From Campylobacter sp. RM16187 (GTDB taxonomy: Bacteria; Campylobacterota; Campylobacteria; Campylobacterales; Campylobacteraceae): 64,000 nt of DNA. Location: assembly GCF_025319965.1 (NCBI RefSeq), contig NZ_CP012549.1, positions 1 to 64,000 of the forward strand, written 5' to 3'. Shown one piece after another: positions 30,934 through 40,590 of the stretch. Under the pieces are notes generated by a model. It was not told where the DNA came from and did not search any database. It saw only the letters and a program-made list of their open reading frames with translations. The translations under genes and the position numbers were made by a program. Each line of letters opens with the position of its first letter. Within the stretch, counting starts at the first letter, position 1.

Positions 30934-32200
30934 AGACTCATTTATAACAGACAATTCAAAAGAGTGCGAAAAAGGATGCTTTTTTGTTCGCACTCATACA
31001 AATTCAAAATTTATAGACTTAGCTATTGCTAATGGCGCTAAAGTCATAAGTTTAAGCGAATGTAAAGAGATTTTGGGGATTGATAAAAATATAAAAATCA
31101 TAGGCATAACAGGAACAAACGGTAAAACTACAACTGCCGCAGCGATTTACTCATTATTGCTTGATCTTGGTTATAAATGTGGGCTTTGCGGCACGAGAGG
31201 CGCATTTGTTAATGATAAAAGGATTGATGAAAAGGCACTTACTACAAGTGAAATTTTGCGTACTATTAATTATTTAAAAGTTGCAAGCGAAGAGAAGTGC
31301 GAATTTTTCGTTATGGAGGTTAGTTCTCACGCCATAGACCAAAACCGTATAGAAAGTCTTGATTTCGCGATGAAAATTTTTACAAATTTGACACAAGATC
31401 ACCTCGACTACCACCACACCTTCGAAGAATACGCGCGTGTTAAAAGCAGTTTTTTTGATGATGACACTTTAAAACTTATAAATATCGATGATGGAAATTT
31501 AAAATTTAACGTTAAAAACGCGCTTACTTATTCACTTAAAAAGCATGCAAATTTCACTCCTATCGCTTATGGATTAAAAAATGGCATCAATGCCATTGTC
31601 AAGACTCCAAAAGGCGAGCTTGAGATCGGCTCAAATTTGCAGGGTGAATTTAATCTTTACAATCTAATTGCGGCGATTGGTTGCGTAATGAGCTTAACGG
31701 ATAAGAGTTGTAATGAGATATCGCGTGCAGTTAGTAATTTTGGCGGTGTTGAGGGTCGTATGGAAGTTGTTAGTGACAATCCTCTTGTTATTGTTGATTT
31801 TGCGCATACTCCAGATGGAATTGAAAAAGTCTTGAATGCACTTTGTCACTATGAGATTGTGGCGATCTTTGGAGCGGGAGGAGATAGAGATAATACAAAG
31901 CGTCCTAAAATGGGTGCAATGGTGCAAAGATTTGCAAAGCTTGCGATAGTGACTAGCGATAATCCAAGAAGCGAAGAGCCTATGGAGATAATAAAGCAAA
32001 TTTGTGCGGGTATGAAGATGGATGATAGTGTGATTTGCGAACCCGATAGAAAAAAAGCCATTAAAATCGGACTTGAAAGCTTAAAAGGCGGGCAAATTTT
32101 AGTGATTTTAGGTAAAGGCGATGAGAGCTATCAGGAGATCAAAGGGATAAAATATCCGTTTAGCGATAAAGATGTTGTTTTACAGACTTTATCTCGCTAA
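30917..32200 (+). CDS. murE: UDP-N-acetylmuramoyl-tripeptide synthetase MurE, meso-diaminopimelate type
   Basis: MurE adds the third amino acid to the peptidoglycan stem peptide. The ATP-binding loop GITGTNGKTTTA is near residues 57-68, and TSDNPRSEEP near 352 is the DNPR motif that selects meso-diaminopimelate. At 427 residues it is shorter than E. coli MurE (about 495), mainly by a reduced N-terminal domain, as seen in Campylobacterota. Start is GTG at 30917 within the previous gene. Confidence 0.95.
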   Translation: MKIYTKDSFITDNSKECEKGCFFVRTHTNSKFIDLAIANGAKVISLSECKEILGIDKNIKIIGITGTNGKTTTAAAIYSLLLDLGYKCGLCGTRGAFVNDKRIDEKALTTSEILRTINYLKVASEEKCEFFVMEVSSHAIDQNRIESLDFAMKIFTNLTQDHLDYHHTFEEYARVKSSFFDDDTLKLINIDDGNLKFNVKNALTYSLKKHANFTPIAYGLKNGINAIVKTPKGELEIGSNLQGEFNLYNLIAAIGCVMSLTDKSCNEISRAVSNFGGVEGRMEVVSDNPLVIVDFAHTPDGIEKVLNALCHYEIVAIFGAGGDRDNTKRPKMGAMVQRFAKLAIVTSDNPRSEEPMEIIKQICAGMKMDDSVICEPDRKKAIKIGLESLKGGQILVILGKGDESYQEIKGIKYPFSDKDVVLQTLSR

Positions 32201-32242
32201 TTTTATCTATGACAAATAAATTTAAAATACAAAAGGTATAAA

Positions 32243-32590
32243 ATGAGAATAGAGATTTTGGCTAGTAAAATTCATAGGGCAACGGTAAGCGATGCCAATC
32301 TAAACTATGTAGGCTCGATAGGAATTGATGAAAAATTGATGGAAGCGGCAAATTTAATAGAAAATCAAAAGGTTGAAATTCTAAATATAAATAACGGTGA
32401 GAGATTTTCTACTTATGTAATAAAAAGCGAAAAAGAAGGCGATATTTGCCTTAATGGAGCCGCTGCACGCAAAGTTTGTATAGGTGACAAGGTTATTATA
32501 GTAGCTTACGCAACAATGAAATTTAAAAAAGCTAAAAAATTTGAGCCTAAAATCGTGCATGTAAATGAGAAAAACCAAACAATATCCTAA
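32243..32590 (+). CDS. panD: Aspartate 1-decarboxylase (pyruvoyl enzyme)
   Basis: PanD makes beta-alanine for pantothenate and coenzyme A. The proenzyme cleaves itself at the Gly-Ser bond in NYVGSIGID (about residues 24-25) to form the pyruvoyl group. Conserved [16 protein letters not shown] and [16 protein letters not shown] confirm the family. Length 115 aa is normal. No panB or panC is adjacent. Confidence 0.95.
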   Translation: MRIEILASKIHRATVSDANLNYVGSIGIDEKLMEAANLIENQKVEILNINNGERFSTYVIKSEKEGDICLNGAAARKVCIGDKVIIVAYATMKFKKAKKFEPKIVHVNEKNQTIS

Positions 32591-32681
32591 AGTTTAGATA
32601 CTCTGCAAACAGATCAAAAAATAAAACAAATTTATATAAGCTCAAATTTGATATAATCAGCCAAAACCAAAAGGATTTTTT

Positions 32682-32990
32682 ATGTTTGAAGGACTTGATT
32701 TTTCTAAAATGGGTGAAATGCTCGAAGAAGTTCAAAGGAAAGCTCGTGAGCTTGAAAATGAAACTGCAAATCGCGAATTTAGTGTAAAGAGTGGCGGAGG
32801 GCTTGTTAGCGTAAGGGCTAATGGCAAGGGAGAGCTTCTGGATATCACTATAGACGATAGTCTACTTGAGGACAAAGAGAGTTTGCAAATTTTACTAATC
32901 AGTGCCGTAAATGACGTAATGGCAATGGTTGAAGAGAGTAAAAAGCATATGGCTTCTAAGATGTTAGGCGGATTTGTCGGAGGTGTATAG
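32682..32990 (+). CDS. YbaB/EbfC family nucleoid-associated protein
   Basis: A 102-residue DNA-binding protein family that forms dimers. It has the MLEEVQRKARELENETANRE helix and the GGLVSVRANGKGELLDITID strands typical of YbaB. It is normally beside dnaX-recR; here it instead precedes a secreted PDZ protein with no gap. Confidence 0.88.
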   Translation: MFEGLDFSKMGEMLEEVQRKARELENETANREFSVKSGGGLVSVRANGKGELLDITIDDSLLEDKESLQILLISAVNDVMAMVEESKKHMASKMLGGFVGGV

Positions 32991-34067
32991 ATGAGAAAAA
33001 TTTTTCTTATTTTAACACTTTGTGCGATTGTTTTTGCCGCTCCTAGACCTACACAAGATGATTTTAACGCTTGCTTTGAAAAAAACTTACCAAGTATTGT
33101 GAATGTAAGCGGGAATAAAGGCATCGCGCTTAGCCCGAATTTAATAGCCGTTCCTAAAAATAGTCAAATGCCTATCAAAAACTATATCAAATTCGATCCA
33201 TTTTTGGGACTTTATCTACTTGCATCGGATATCAAGCTTGAGCCAATTAGGATGAGCGATGATAACAATACTAAAAAGAGCGATTGGGTAAGCGTTACTA
33301 GCGATCTTAACGCGACTGTTTACGGACATGTCAAATCTCTTGGCGAAAGACTTGGAGAGCTTGATACTCTTACTTTTGATGTAAATGGCACAGGAGCACT
33401 TCTTGGTGTTTGTTGTAATATGCGCGGTATCGCAGTGGGCGGTAATAAATTTGTGCCAAGTAGATATCTAAAGCATTTTATCGCCTATCCTGATTTGTAT
33501 TACGGAGATGTTGGAGCTAGCTTTGAGGTCATTAAGGATAAAATTTACGTAAAAAGCGTAGAAAGATTAGGTAGAGGCGCTGCTTTGATGATGGGCGATG
33601 AGATAGTAAGTATAAATGGCCAAAAATTTACCACTCTAAGAGAGCTAAATGAGAGAATTTTATTTGCCAAAAAGGGCGAAATTTTAAATTTTGAAATCAT
33701 CAGAAATGAAGTAATCGAGAGGTTTGATATACCAGTTTCTAGCGAGTCAAACGCTCAAAATACTCAAAAGACAAATTTTAATGTTGATAAAACAGAGATA
33801 AAAAAAGAGTCTAAAGTAGTTAATACCGCCAGAGATTTTTTTAAGGCGCAAGGAATAACTCTTGATGATAAACTTGTAGTCAAAAAAGTTGATGAAGATT
33901 CTCAGGCTGCCGGATTTGGGATAAAACCTGGCGATAAGCTTATACAAATTAATCAAAATGAGGTTAAAAACTATAAGGATATTTTGAAATTTACGTCAAA
34001 AGAAAAAGGCGAATATATACTGCTTTTTCGACGTGAAGGTTTTGACTTCTTTTATAAAGTGCGCTAA
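32991..34067 (+). CDS. Secreted protein with two PDZ domains
   Basis: A signal peptide (MRKIFLILTLCAIVFA) directs a protein of about 340 residues to the periplasm. The N-terminal part (to about residue 165) resembles an inactive trypsin-like domain or none I can name. Two PDZ-like domains follow: RLGRGAALMMGDEIVSINGQ near residue 195 and SQAAGFGIKPGDKLIQINQN near 305. No catalytic serine motif GNSGG is seen, so it is not a working DegP-type protease. It is packed directly between ybaB and ispA. Confidence 0.75.
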   Translation: MRKIFLILTLCAIVFAAPRPTQDDFNACFEKNLPSIVNVSGNKGIALSPNLIAVPKNSQMPIKNYIKFDPFLGLYLLASDIKLEPIRMSDDNNTKKSDWVSVTSDLNATVYGHVKSLGERLGELDTLTFDVNGTGALLGVCCNMRGIAVGGNKFVPSRYLKHFIAYPDLYYGDVGASFEVIKDKIYVKSVERLGRGAALMMGDEIVSINGQKFTTLRELNERILFAKKGEILNFEIIRNEVIERFDIPVSSESNAQNTQKTNFNVDKTEIKKESKVVNTARDFFKAQGITLDDKLVVKKVDEDSQAAGFGIKPGDKLIQINQNEVKNYKDILKFTSKEKGEYILLFRREGFDFFYKVR

Positions 34068-34922
34068 ATGAATGAAAATTTATTAAATGATTTTAAGAGT
34101 TTCTTGGCGAAAAATTTGCCGAGTGCTCCAAGCTTTCATCCGTATTTTGATGAGGCTTTAAAATATATGTTGCTTGCCGGAGGCAAACACTTTCGTGCGA
34201 TGCTTTTATTAGGAGTTGTGAAAGCGCTTAAGCCCGAAGTTTTAAAGGATGCGTTTGGTGTGGCGCTTGGGTTTGAGATGATGCACACTTACTCTCTTAT
34301 TCACGATGATTTGCCGGTAATGGATAATTCCCGGCTTCGCAGAGGCAAGCCGACACTTCATGTAAAATTTGATGAGGTTACTGCTGTTTTGGTTGGAGAT
34401 GCTTTAAATACTCATGCCTTTTATCAAATTTCAAAGACTAATTTAAGCTCAGAAATTCGTATAAGATGCGTTGAAATTCTAAGTCAGAATGCCGGCGTTA
34501 GCGGAATGGTTTTGGGTCAGGCATTGGATTGCCACTTTGAAAACCAGAGGCTTGGATTGCAAGAGCTTACGTTTTTGCATTTGCACAAAACCGCTAAGCT
34601 AATTGCCGCAAGTTTAAAAGCCGGATGCGTAATAGCCGATATGAGCTATGAAGATAGCGAAAAAATCTACAAAGTCGGGCTTGATTTGGGACTTGCTTTT
34701 CAAATAGCCGATGATATTATAGATGCGACAAAGAGTGCCACTGAGGTCGGCAAACCTACAAATAATGACGGTGTGAAAAACTCGTTTACTAATCTGCTTG
34801 GCGTTAAAGGTGCTAAAGAGGCAAAAGACGAACTTATAGAAAAAATAGAAAACGAGCTAAAAAGCACTCATCTTGGAATTAAAGAGATAGTTGTAAATTT
34901 AATAGATAGACACTTGAGATAA
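34068..34922 (+). CDS. ispA: Polyprenyl synthetase (farnesyl diphosphate synthase)
   Basis: The enzyme condenses isopentenyl diphosphate with allylic diphosphates. Both aspartate-rich motifs are present: DDLPVMDNSRLRRGKPT near residue 83 and DDIID near 220. At 284 aa it is of the farnesyl/geranyl type. It feeds undecaprenyl phosphate synthesis; uppP, which recycles that lipid, lies two genes on. Confidence 0.92.
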   Translation: MNENLLNDFKSFLAKNLPSAPSFHPYFDEALKYMLLAGGKHFRAMLLLGVVKALKPEVLKDAFGVALGFEMMHTYSLIHDDLPVMDNSRLRRGKPTLHVKFDEVTAVLVGDALNTHAFYQISKTNLSSEIRIRCVEILSQNAGVSGMVLGQALDCHFENQRLGLQELTFLHLHKTAKLIAASLKAGCVIADMSYEDSEKIYKVGLDLGLAFQIADDIIDATKSATEVGKPTNNDGVKNSFTNLLGVKGAKEAKDELIEKIENELKSTHLGIKEIVVNLIDRHLR

Positions 34923-34931
34923 AGGAAAAAT

Positions 34932-36845
34932 ATGCTAAAAAAACAGGCCGATACTATAAGATTTTTATGCGCCGATATGGTGCAAAAAGCAAATAGCGGA
35001 CATCCTGGTGCACCAATGGGGCTAGCGGACGTGATGGTCGTGCTTATGAAATTTTTAAATCACAATCCAAAAAATCCAAATTGGCTAAATCGTGATAGAC
35101 TCGTATTTAGTGGTGGTCACGCAAGTAGTTTGGTGTATAGCTTTTTGCATTTAAGCGGATATGATTTAAGTCTTGATGAGCTTAAAAAATTCCGCCAACT
35201 TGGCTCGCTTACTCCCGGTCATCCTGAGATTCATACTAAAGGTGTGGAGGTTGCAACTGGTCCGCTTGGACAAGGTGTGGCGAATGCCGTAGGATTTGCT
35301 ATGGCTGCAAAATACGCTGCAAATTTGCTAAACGAACCAAATAATGAGGTAATAAATCATAAAATTTACTGTCTTTGCGGAGACGGCGATTTACAAGAGG
35401 GCATTAGCTATGAGGCCTGTGCTATAGCGGGAAATTTGAGTTTAAATAATTTGGTTTTGATATACGACTCAAATAATATCACAATAGAAGGCGATACAAG
35501 CATAGCTTGGAGCGAGGATGTAAAGGTTCGTTTTGAGGCTCAAGGTTGGGATGTGGCTCGTATAGATGGGCACGACTATGATCAGATTGAATTTGCACTT
35601 GAACAAGCTAAGGAAAGAGAAAAGCCTTATCTAATCATTGCAAATACACGTATAGCAAAGGGTGCCGGTGAGCTTGAGGGAAGCCATCATAGTCATGGTG
35701 CTCCGCTTGGAGAAGAGATTATAAGAGCCGCTAAAGAGGCTGCGGGGTTTGATCCTGGCTTAAAATTTACTATCGATGAAGATGTGTTGTTGCGTTTTAG
35801 AGCGGCTATTGAGAAAGGCGATTTGGCTGAGGCTTTATGGAATAAACAGGTTGAAAATTTAAGCAATGAGGGCAAAAAGCTTTTAAATTCACTTCTTAAT
35901 CCTGAAATATCAAAGATAAATTTTCCTGATTTTGCAGGCAAAAAAGTAGCAACACGCGATAGTAACGGTGTGATAATAAATGAGATTGCAAAGGCTCTTC
36001 CTGGATTTATAGGCGGTTCGGCAGATCTTGCTCCGTCAAACAAAACCGAGTTAAAAGGTATGGGTGACTTCCCGAACGGACGCAATATACACTTTGGAAT
36101 AAGAGAACATGCGATGGCTGCGATAAACAATTCATTTGCTAGATACGGGCTGTTTTTGCCTTTTTCGGCGACATTTTTTATCTTTAGCGATTATTTAAAA
36201 CCAAGTGCAAGAATTGCCGCTTTAATGGGCGTAAAGCACTTCTTTATTCTTACTCACGACAGCATCGGAGTAGGAGAAGATGGTCCCACTCATCAGCCTA
36301 TAGAGCAGCTTAGCACTCTTCGTGCGATGCCAAATTTTTATACCTTCCGTCCGGCAGACGGAAACGAGAACGTAGAATGCTGGAAAGTAGCTCTAAATTT
36401 AAATGCTCCATCGGCTTTCGTGCTATCTCGGCAAGGACTCGAGCCTCTTAATAGTGGTGAGTTTGGAAGCGTAGAAAAAGGAGCTTATCTTTTAAAATCT
36501 ACGTCAGATGCGAAAATAACTCTTGTGGCAAGCGGAAGCGAAGTAAGTTTATGCGTAAAAACGGCAGACACTCTAAACGCTCTTGGTATAGGCGTAAATG
36601 TAGTTTCGGCACCATGCTTTGATCTGCTTTGCGAACAGCCAAAAGATTATGTAGATAAAATTTTAGATCCAGCCACAAATATAGTAGCTGTAGAGGCTGC
36701 AAGTGCGCTAGAGTGGTATAAATTTGCAGATATTGTTTATGGAATGAAGAGTTTTGGCGAGAGTGGCAAAGCGGATGATCTGTTTGATTATTTTGGATTT
36801 AGCCCTGAAAAACTGGTCAAATTTATCAAAGATTTAGTTAAATAA
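34932..36845 (+). CDS. tkt: Transketolase
   Basis: Transketolase moves two-carbon units in the non-oxidative pentose phosphate pathway using thiamine diphosphate. The cofactor motif GDGDLQEGISYEA is near residue 150, and the conserved VFSGGHASSLVYS, HTKGVEVATGPLGQG and SIGVGEDGPTHQPIEQLSTL segments are intact. Length 637 aa is slightly below E. coli (663). Its stop overlaps the uppP start. Confidence 0.96.
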   Translation: MLKKQADTIRFLCADMVQKANSGHPGAPMGLADVMVVLMKFLNHNPKNPNWLNRDRLVFSGGHASSLVYSFLHLSGYDLSLDELKKFRQLGSLTPGHPEIHTKGVEVATGPLGQGVANAVGFAMAAKYAANLLNEPNNEVINHKIYCLCGDGDLQEGISYEACAIAGNLSLNNLVLIYDSNNITIEGDTSIAWSEDVKVRFEAQGWDVARIDGHDYDQIEFALEQAKEREKPYLIIANTRIAKGAGELEGSHHSHGAPLGEEIIRAAKEAAGFDPGLKFTIDEDVLLRFRAAIEKGDLAEALWNKQVENLSNEGKKLLNSLLNPEISKINFPDFAGKKVATRDSNGVIINEIAKALPGFIGGSADLAPSNKTELKGMGDFPNGRNIHFGIREHAMAAINNSFARYGLFLPFSATFFIFSDYLKPSARIAALMGVKHFFILTHDSIGVGEDGPTHQPIEQLSTLRAMPNFYTFRPADGNENVECWKVALNLNAPSAFVLSRQGLEPLNSGEFGSVEKGAYLLKSTSDAKITLVASGSEVSLCVKTADTLNALGIGVNVVSAPCFDLLCEQPKDYVDKILDPATNIVAVEAASALEWYKFADIVYGMKSFGESGKADDLFDYFGFSPEKLVKFIKDLVK

Positions 36846-37639
36846 TGGATTTTTTGCAGGTTATTGTTCTTGCTCTTGTTCAAGGCATAAGCGAATTTTT
36901 GCCTATATCAAGCTCGGCACATTTGGTACTTGTACCAAAGTTGCTTGGTTGGCAAGATCAAGGCTTAGCCTTTGATGTGGCGGTTCATGTCGGAACACTA
37001 ACCGCAATCTTATTTTATTTTAAAGATAGTCTCAAAAAGCTTTTGGCTGATTTTTTTGCTTCAATAATGCAGCGAAAAAAAGTTGGAGATAGTACTCTTG
37101 TCTGGTCTGTCGGCTTTGCAACATTGCCGGTAGGGCTATGCGGACTAGCTCTTAATGATATTATCGAACAGTATGCCAGAAGTGGCATTATTATCGCTAT
37201 TACTACTATTTTATTTGCTTTAGTATTGTTTATCGCGGATAAAAATCACGGATTGAAAAGCGAATATGATATGACAATCAAGCTTGCATTTATCATAGGT
37301 TTGGCTCAAGCCATAGCTTTAATCCCTGGCGTTTCTCGCTCGGGCATTACTATGAGTGCAGCTTTGCTTTTAGGATTTAATAGAACCGCTAGTGCAAATT
37401 TCTCTTTTTTAATGTCCATTCCTGTTATTTTGCTTGCAGGATTGCTTGAAACCGTAAAGCTTGCAAACTCTCCTTGTCATATCTCTTGGAGTGATTTAAT
37501 ATTGGGGACTGTAATCAGTGGAGTTAGCGCCTATATATGCGTGAAACTTTTTGTGGTTTTAATATCAAAGATGAGTATGTTACCTTTTGTAGTATATCGC
37601 CTTGTGTTGGGCGTATTTTTAATAGCTGTTTTTGTATAG
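36845..37639 (+). CDS. uppP: Undecaprenyl-diphosphatase (BacA/UppP)
   Basis: UppP is an inner-membrane enzyme recycling undecaprenyl diphosphate for cell-wall synthesis; extra copies give bacitracin resistance. The two active-site motifs are ALVQGISEFLPISSSAHLVL near residue 12 and PGVSRSGITMSAALLLG near 160. About eight transmembrane segments in 264 aa. Confidence 0.96.
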   Translation: MDFLQVIVLALVQGISEFLPISSSAHLVLVPKLLGWQDQGLAFDVAVHVGTLTAILFYFKDSLKKLLADFFASIMQRKKVGDSTLVWSVGFATLPVGLCGLALNDIIEQYARSGIIIAITTILFALVLFIADKNHGLKSEYDMTIKLAFIIGLAQAIALIPGVSRSGITMSAALLLGFNRTASANFSFLMSIPVILLAGLLETVKLANSPCHISWSDLILGTVISGVSAYICVKLFVVLISKMSMLPFVVYRLVLGVFLIAVFV

Positions 37640-37642
37640 ATT

Positions 37643-37660
37643 GGCGGCGATTATGCCGCC
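37643..37660. terminator. Hairpin terminator between convergent uppP and the chemoreceptor gene
   Basis: GGCGGC (37643-37648), GATTAT, GCCGCC (37655-37660), followed on the plus strand by TAATTTATTTTT. The short gap and convergent genes support shared termination. Confidence 0.72.
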
Positions 37661-37664
37661 TAAT

Positions 37665-38753
37665 TTATTTTTGTAGTTTTTCTTGAAGCATCTCGTCAAA
37701 TAGATTAAATAGAATTTGAGAAGACTCTTCGGCTTTTTTGAAATTTTCTATAATTTGAGGGATTGTAATCTTATTTTCACTCATCGCAACTAAAGAGTTG
37801 TTTATCTGCTTATGGACATTTGCGTGAGGCTCTTGAAGCTTTTTAAATGATGTGGTTTGCCCAAAAATCTCTTTGCCGGCACTATCGTACCATTTACCAA
37901 GCCTACAATTAAAATGATCTGTCATTGCCGACCAATCAGCCTTAAGAATGTGGTCGTATCCATTGAATTTAAAAATTATATGGTCTGTTTTTGCTAGAGT
38001 TATGAAAATTTCATAGTATAGCTGCTCTGTTTCGCCTTGAAATTTAATAAGTTCGCCATGAAGTTCGTCAAATAAACTTTTAAAGCTATATATGCTTTCA
38101 TTTGAATTTAAAGATATTTTTTCTATTTCTTCACTTTGAACAAACATATCGTTCGCATTTTGTTTTAACAAATTTACGTTCATCTCAACTTCTGCTGTTG
38201 CTTTTTGTGTTCTTTCGGCTAGTTTTCTTACTTCGTCCGCAACTACCGCAAAACCTCTTCCATGCTCCCCTGCTCTTGCCGCTTCTATAGCAGCATTAAG
38301 GGCGAGTAGATTAGTTTGATCGGATATATCTTTAATCAAATTTATAACACTTGTTATTTCGTCTACGCTTTTATGCAGTCCTTCTGCTGTCTCACGAGAT
38401 TTATTTGAAGACTCTGTGATATGCGAAATTGAGTTAATTATTCCGTTTGATTCGGCTTGCAGCCTATCTATTGTTCTTGCATTTTTTATACTACTTTGAG
38501 ATAGATCTTTAATCCTTGTTATCTCTTGAATATTTTTTTGCACTGCCGCTAGACCTACTTTTGCGCCATCGATAATACTTCTAGCCATAATATTGTCTTC
38601 ATTATTTTCTTGGCTTGACGATTTGTTTACTACTGAAATTTCATCTCGCAATCTTGAGTTCTCTTCAGTAAGACTTTGATTTTCTTGTTGAAGCTTTTTA
38701 ATTTGCTCCTTTAACACCTCTATTTCTTGTGTGTTTTTGTTTCCAAAAAACAT
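37665..38753 (-). CDS. Soluble methyl-accepting chemotaxis protein with C-terminal CZB domain (TlpD-like)
   Basis: No transmembrane segment is present. An N-terminal coiled coil ([19 protein letters not shown], from about residue 10) leads to the signalling hairpin with [20 protein letters not shown] near residue 150. The C-terminal region (about 260-362) is a chemoreceptor zinc-binding domain: [30 protein letters not shown] and PHANVHKQI supply the three His and one Cys. In Helicobacter pylori TlpD the same Cys-zinc unit senses hypochlorous acid, so oxidant sensing is plausible here. It is shorter than TlpD (362 against about 430 aa). Confidence 0.9.
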   Translation of the reverse strand: MFFGNKNTQEIEVLKEQIKKLQQENQSLTEENSRLRDEISVVNKSSSQENNEDNIMARSIIDGAKVGLAAVQKNIQEITRIKDLSQSSIKNARTIDRLQAESNGIINSISHITESSNKSRETAEGLHKSVDEITSVINLIKDISDQTNLLALNAAIEAARAGEHGRGFAVVADEVRKLAERTQKATAEVEMNVNLLKQNANDMFVQSEEIEKISLNSNESIYSFKSLFDELHGELIKFQGETEQLYYEIFITLAKTDHIIFKFNGYDHILKADWSAMTDHFNCRLGKWYDSAGKEIFGQTTSFKKLQEPHANVHKQINNSLVAMSENKITIPQIIENFKKAEESSQILFNLFDEMLQEKLQK

Positions 38754-38906
38754 AATTGCACCTTTCTATACGCAATAATGACTTTCGGTCTTTATTATTG
38801 TGTGGATTTATTTTTATTAATTTTATTAAATTTACTCTTATAAAATATTAAATAAAGATAAATAAAAATTGAAAATACGATATAAATTTGTTTTGTATTA
38901 GTAAAG

Positions 38907-38995
38907 TGGCAGACAGGATGGGATTTGAACCCACGAAGGCTATTAACCTTACACGCGTTCCAGGCGTGCTCCTTCAACCACTCGGACACCTGTCT
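38907..38995 (-). tRNA. tRNA-Ser (GGA)
   Basis: Minus-strand cloverleaf with acceptor pair AGACAGG/CCTGTCT, a long variable arm as in class II tRNAs, GGTTCAAATCC T arm and encoded CCA. The anticodon loop CTGGAAC gives GGA. Confidence 0.93.
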
Positions 38996-39150
38996 ATAAA
39001 AGCAAAAATTATAACAGAAAATTTATAAGTAGTAGCTTATGATATATATTTTAGTGAATCAATTATCAGTGTTTGTGACAAAAAAAATGCAGAATTTATA
39101 TCCATATAAGCAATAGTGTAATATAATGCGCATTTCTAACTAAAATAAGT

Positions 39151-39227
39151 GTCAAGGTAGCTCAGCTGGTTAGAGCGCTGGTCTCATAAGCCGGAGGTCG
39201 AGAGTTCAAGTCTCTCTCTTGACACCA
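39151..39227 (+). tRNA. tRNA-Met (CAT)
   Basis: Cloverleaf with acceptor GTCAAGG/TCTTGAC, D arm AGCTCAGCTGGTTAGAGC, anticodon loop CTCATAA (CAT), T arm GAGTTCAAGTC and encoded CCA. The first pair G-C argues against initiator tRNA; an elongator Met or a lysidine-modified Ile tRNA cannot be told apart here. Confidence 0.92.
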
Positions 39228-39587
39228 ATAATACCCTATTTTTAGTGCTTTTGAACGCTAGCCTAGCATTTTCCTTTCTATTCTATTGAAATTTTTTAAG
39301 ATATTGCAATAAATTTTCTTAAAGTATGAAAAAATTTTATAAAATAATGTATGCTTTTTATCAGAAATAATTGATTATGCAAAAACTACTAGATGTAACG
39401 AGCGTGCAGTTGTAATAAGATTATTATTAAAACTCTTGATAATACGATTAGCAATCTATATGATTTATTCATAATGATAGAAAAATGATAGAAAACTTTA
39501 CTTCTTCTTAACGTATAATATAGAATTATGAAGCAAGTAAAAACTCTAATATATCTATAATATACTAGAGTTTTTTGGAACAAGAGA
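39228..39587. other. AT-rich gap without a supportable gene
   Basis: About 360 bases after tRNA-Met. A 64-codon open frame on the minus strand (39389-39583) has hydrophobic, low-complexity content, no good ribosome site and no recognisable motif, so it is not called. The ACTCTAATATATCTATAATA segment at 39542-39561 with TATTATAGATATATTAGAGT-like sequence just after forms a palindrome around 39550. Confidence 0.5.
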
Positions 39588-39806
39588 AATTACCGCTCTC
39601 AGCCAAAAGACCGCCGCTACACTCATCGCCTTTGGCGATATCGTTGCCCCCCCGCTGGTACTATTGCCTGCTACGCAGCCAAAGTAGCAAGGGTTCGCCG
39701 CTGGCTAAATATCGAACTTTCCTCCGTTTCCCTGCCGGGACATCGTAGCACTCTCTCAAAAAACGATCAAGGGCGTCGCTTTTTTTCAAAAAGCTCGTAG
39801 ATAGCC
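39588..39806. other. GC-rich, hairpin-rich block of foreign appearance
   Basis: GC content is visibly above 50 percent against about 30 percent on either side. It contains hairpins ATCGCC-TTT-GGCGAT (39625-39639) and TGCTAC/GTAGCA (about 39670-39693), two direct copies of CCGCTGG (39653 and 39699) and a run of seven C at 39647-39653. No open frame of useful length. Such blocks occur at plasmid transfer or replication origins, but no adjacent mobilization gene identifies it. It lies beside a broken gene, so it is probably part of an old insertion. Confidence 0.55.
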
Positions 39807-40127
39807 TTACGGCCACCCTTGACATTCACTAAGCTCTCCACGAGAAAAACGCCTATTGTTGGTAATGTTTTTTAGTTTTTATCTCATTTATATTATAGTT
39901 TGGATCAAATATTATAATGGCTTTGTCTATAACAGACAGTTCATCTTGCAAAATAGATACAATCTCTTGATAATGTTTTATTTGTTCTTTAATTTCGGAG
40001 TATTTAGATACAAGAGCCGATATTGAGTGAGACTCTACTCCGCTTCTAGCCTTTCAAGAACTGCTATAATAGATTCTTTACAGTAAATATTTTTATAGCT
40101 TAAAAAGAAATATCTCTTATTTAAAAG
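39807..40127 (-). pseudogene. Multiply broken coding remnant, coiled-coil protein
   Basis: Three minus-strand frames join into one plausible protein. In the frame following the stop at 40128, codons read NKRYFFLSYKNIYCKESIIA to a stop at 40035. One frame over (40053 to 39853) reads [20 protein letters not shown] and then [21 protein letters not shown] further shift reads [17 protein letters not shown] to a stop at 39807. The parts form one coiled-coil protein ending in an FDPNY motif, so at least two frameshifts have broken it. I cannot name the family; small genes with an FDP-Y tail are common on mobile elements (recollection, not checked). Confidence 0.55.
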
Positions 40128-40523
40128 CTATGACAGAATTTTAGCCTCTTTTGTAATGAAAGTCTTGTGTGTTCTGCTACATAATAGCGCTTTTTTGGAC
40201 TCATTTTCTAATATACTAAAAAATCTATTAATCTCTTTTTTGGGCATTAGACTATAAGTTATGGCTGTCATTGCTAAAGAAGATGGATTAAGTTTTATAA
40301 AGTCGCTATGATTGGGTTTATAATAAATTCCTTTTTCATCTTTTCCTTTCATGAATAATTTTGGAAAAACTGACTCTATAGTATCAAAATACCTAACTAT
40401 ATTTCTTTCGCTCATATTCCAATTCATCTCTTCATTTAATCTTTTTACGTAAATAGTTTGGTTTTCATTTAGTTTTTTAAAAATATAGAGAATATTTTCT
40501 GCAGAAAGTATTTTACTAGACAT
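40128..40523 (-). CDS. Helix-turn-helix protein, probably the front part of a WYL-type regulator
   Basis: Residues 1-60 (KILSAENILYIFKKLNENQT, then LNEEMNWNMSERNIVRYFDT) look like the winged-helix start of a DeoR/WYL-family regulator. WYL proteins usually run to about 300 residues with a ligand-binding WYL domain, which is absent here; the frame stops after 131 residues. The ATG at 40523 has AAAGGAAAT upstream and is preferred over the ATG at 40541. It may be truncated, as the downstream sequence in the same frame belongs to another broken gene. Confidence 0.5.
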   Translation of the reverse strand: MSSKILSAENILYIFKKLNENQTIYVKRLNEEMNWNMSERNIVRYFDTIESVFPKLFMKGKDEKGIYYKPNHSDFIKLNPSSLAMTAITYSLMPKKEINRFFSILENESKKALLCSRTHKTFITKEAKILS

Positions 40524-40590
40524 TAAAATTTCCTTTGTCATAATTCTATCATATTATGACACAATATGTCTGTAAAATAGCTATTTTGAA

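Noticed and set aside
39389-39583. 64-codon minus-strand open frame after tRNA-Met
   Set aside because: Low-complexity hydrophobic content, no convincing ribosome site and no motif.
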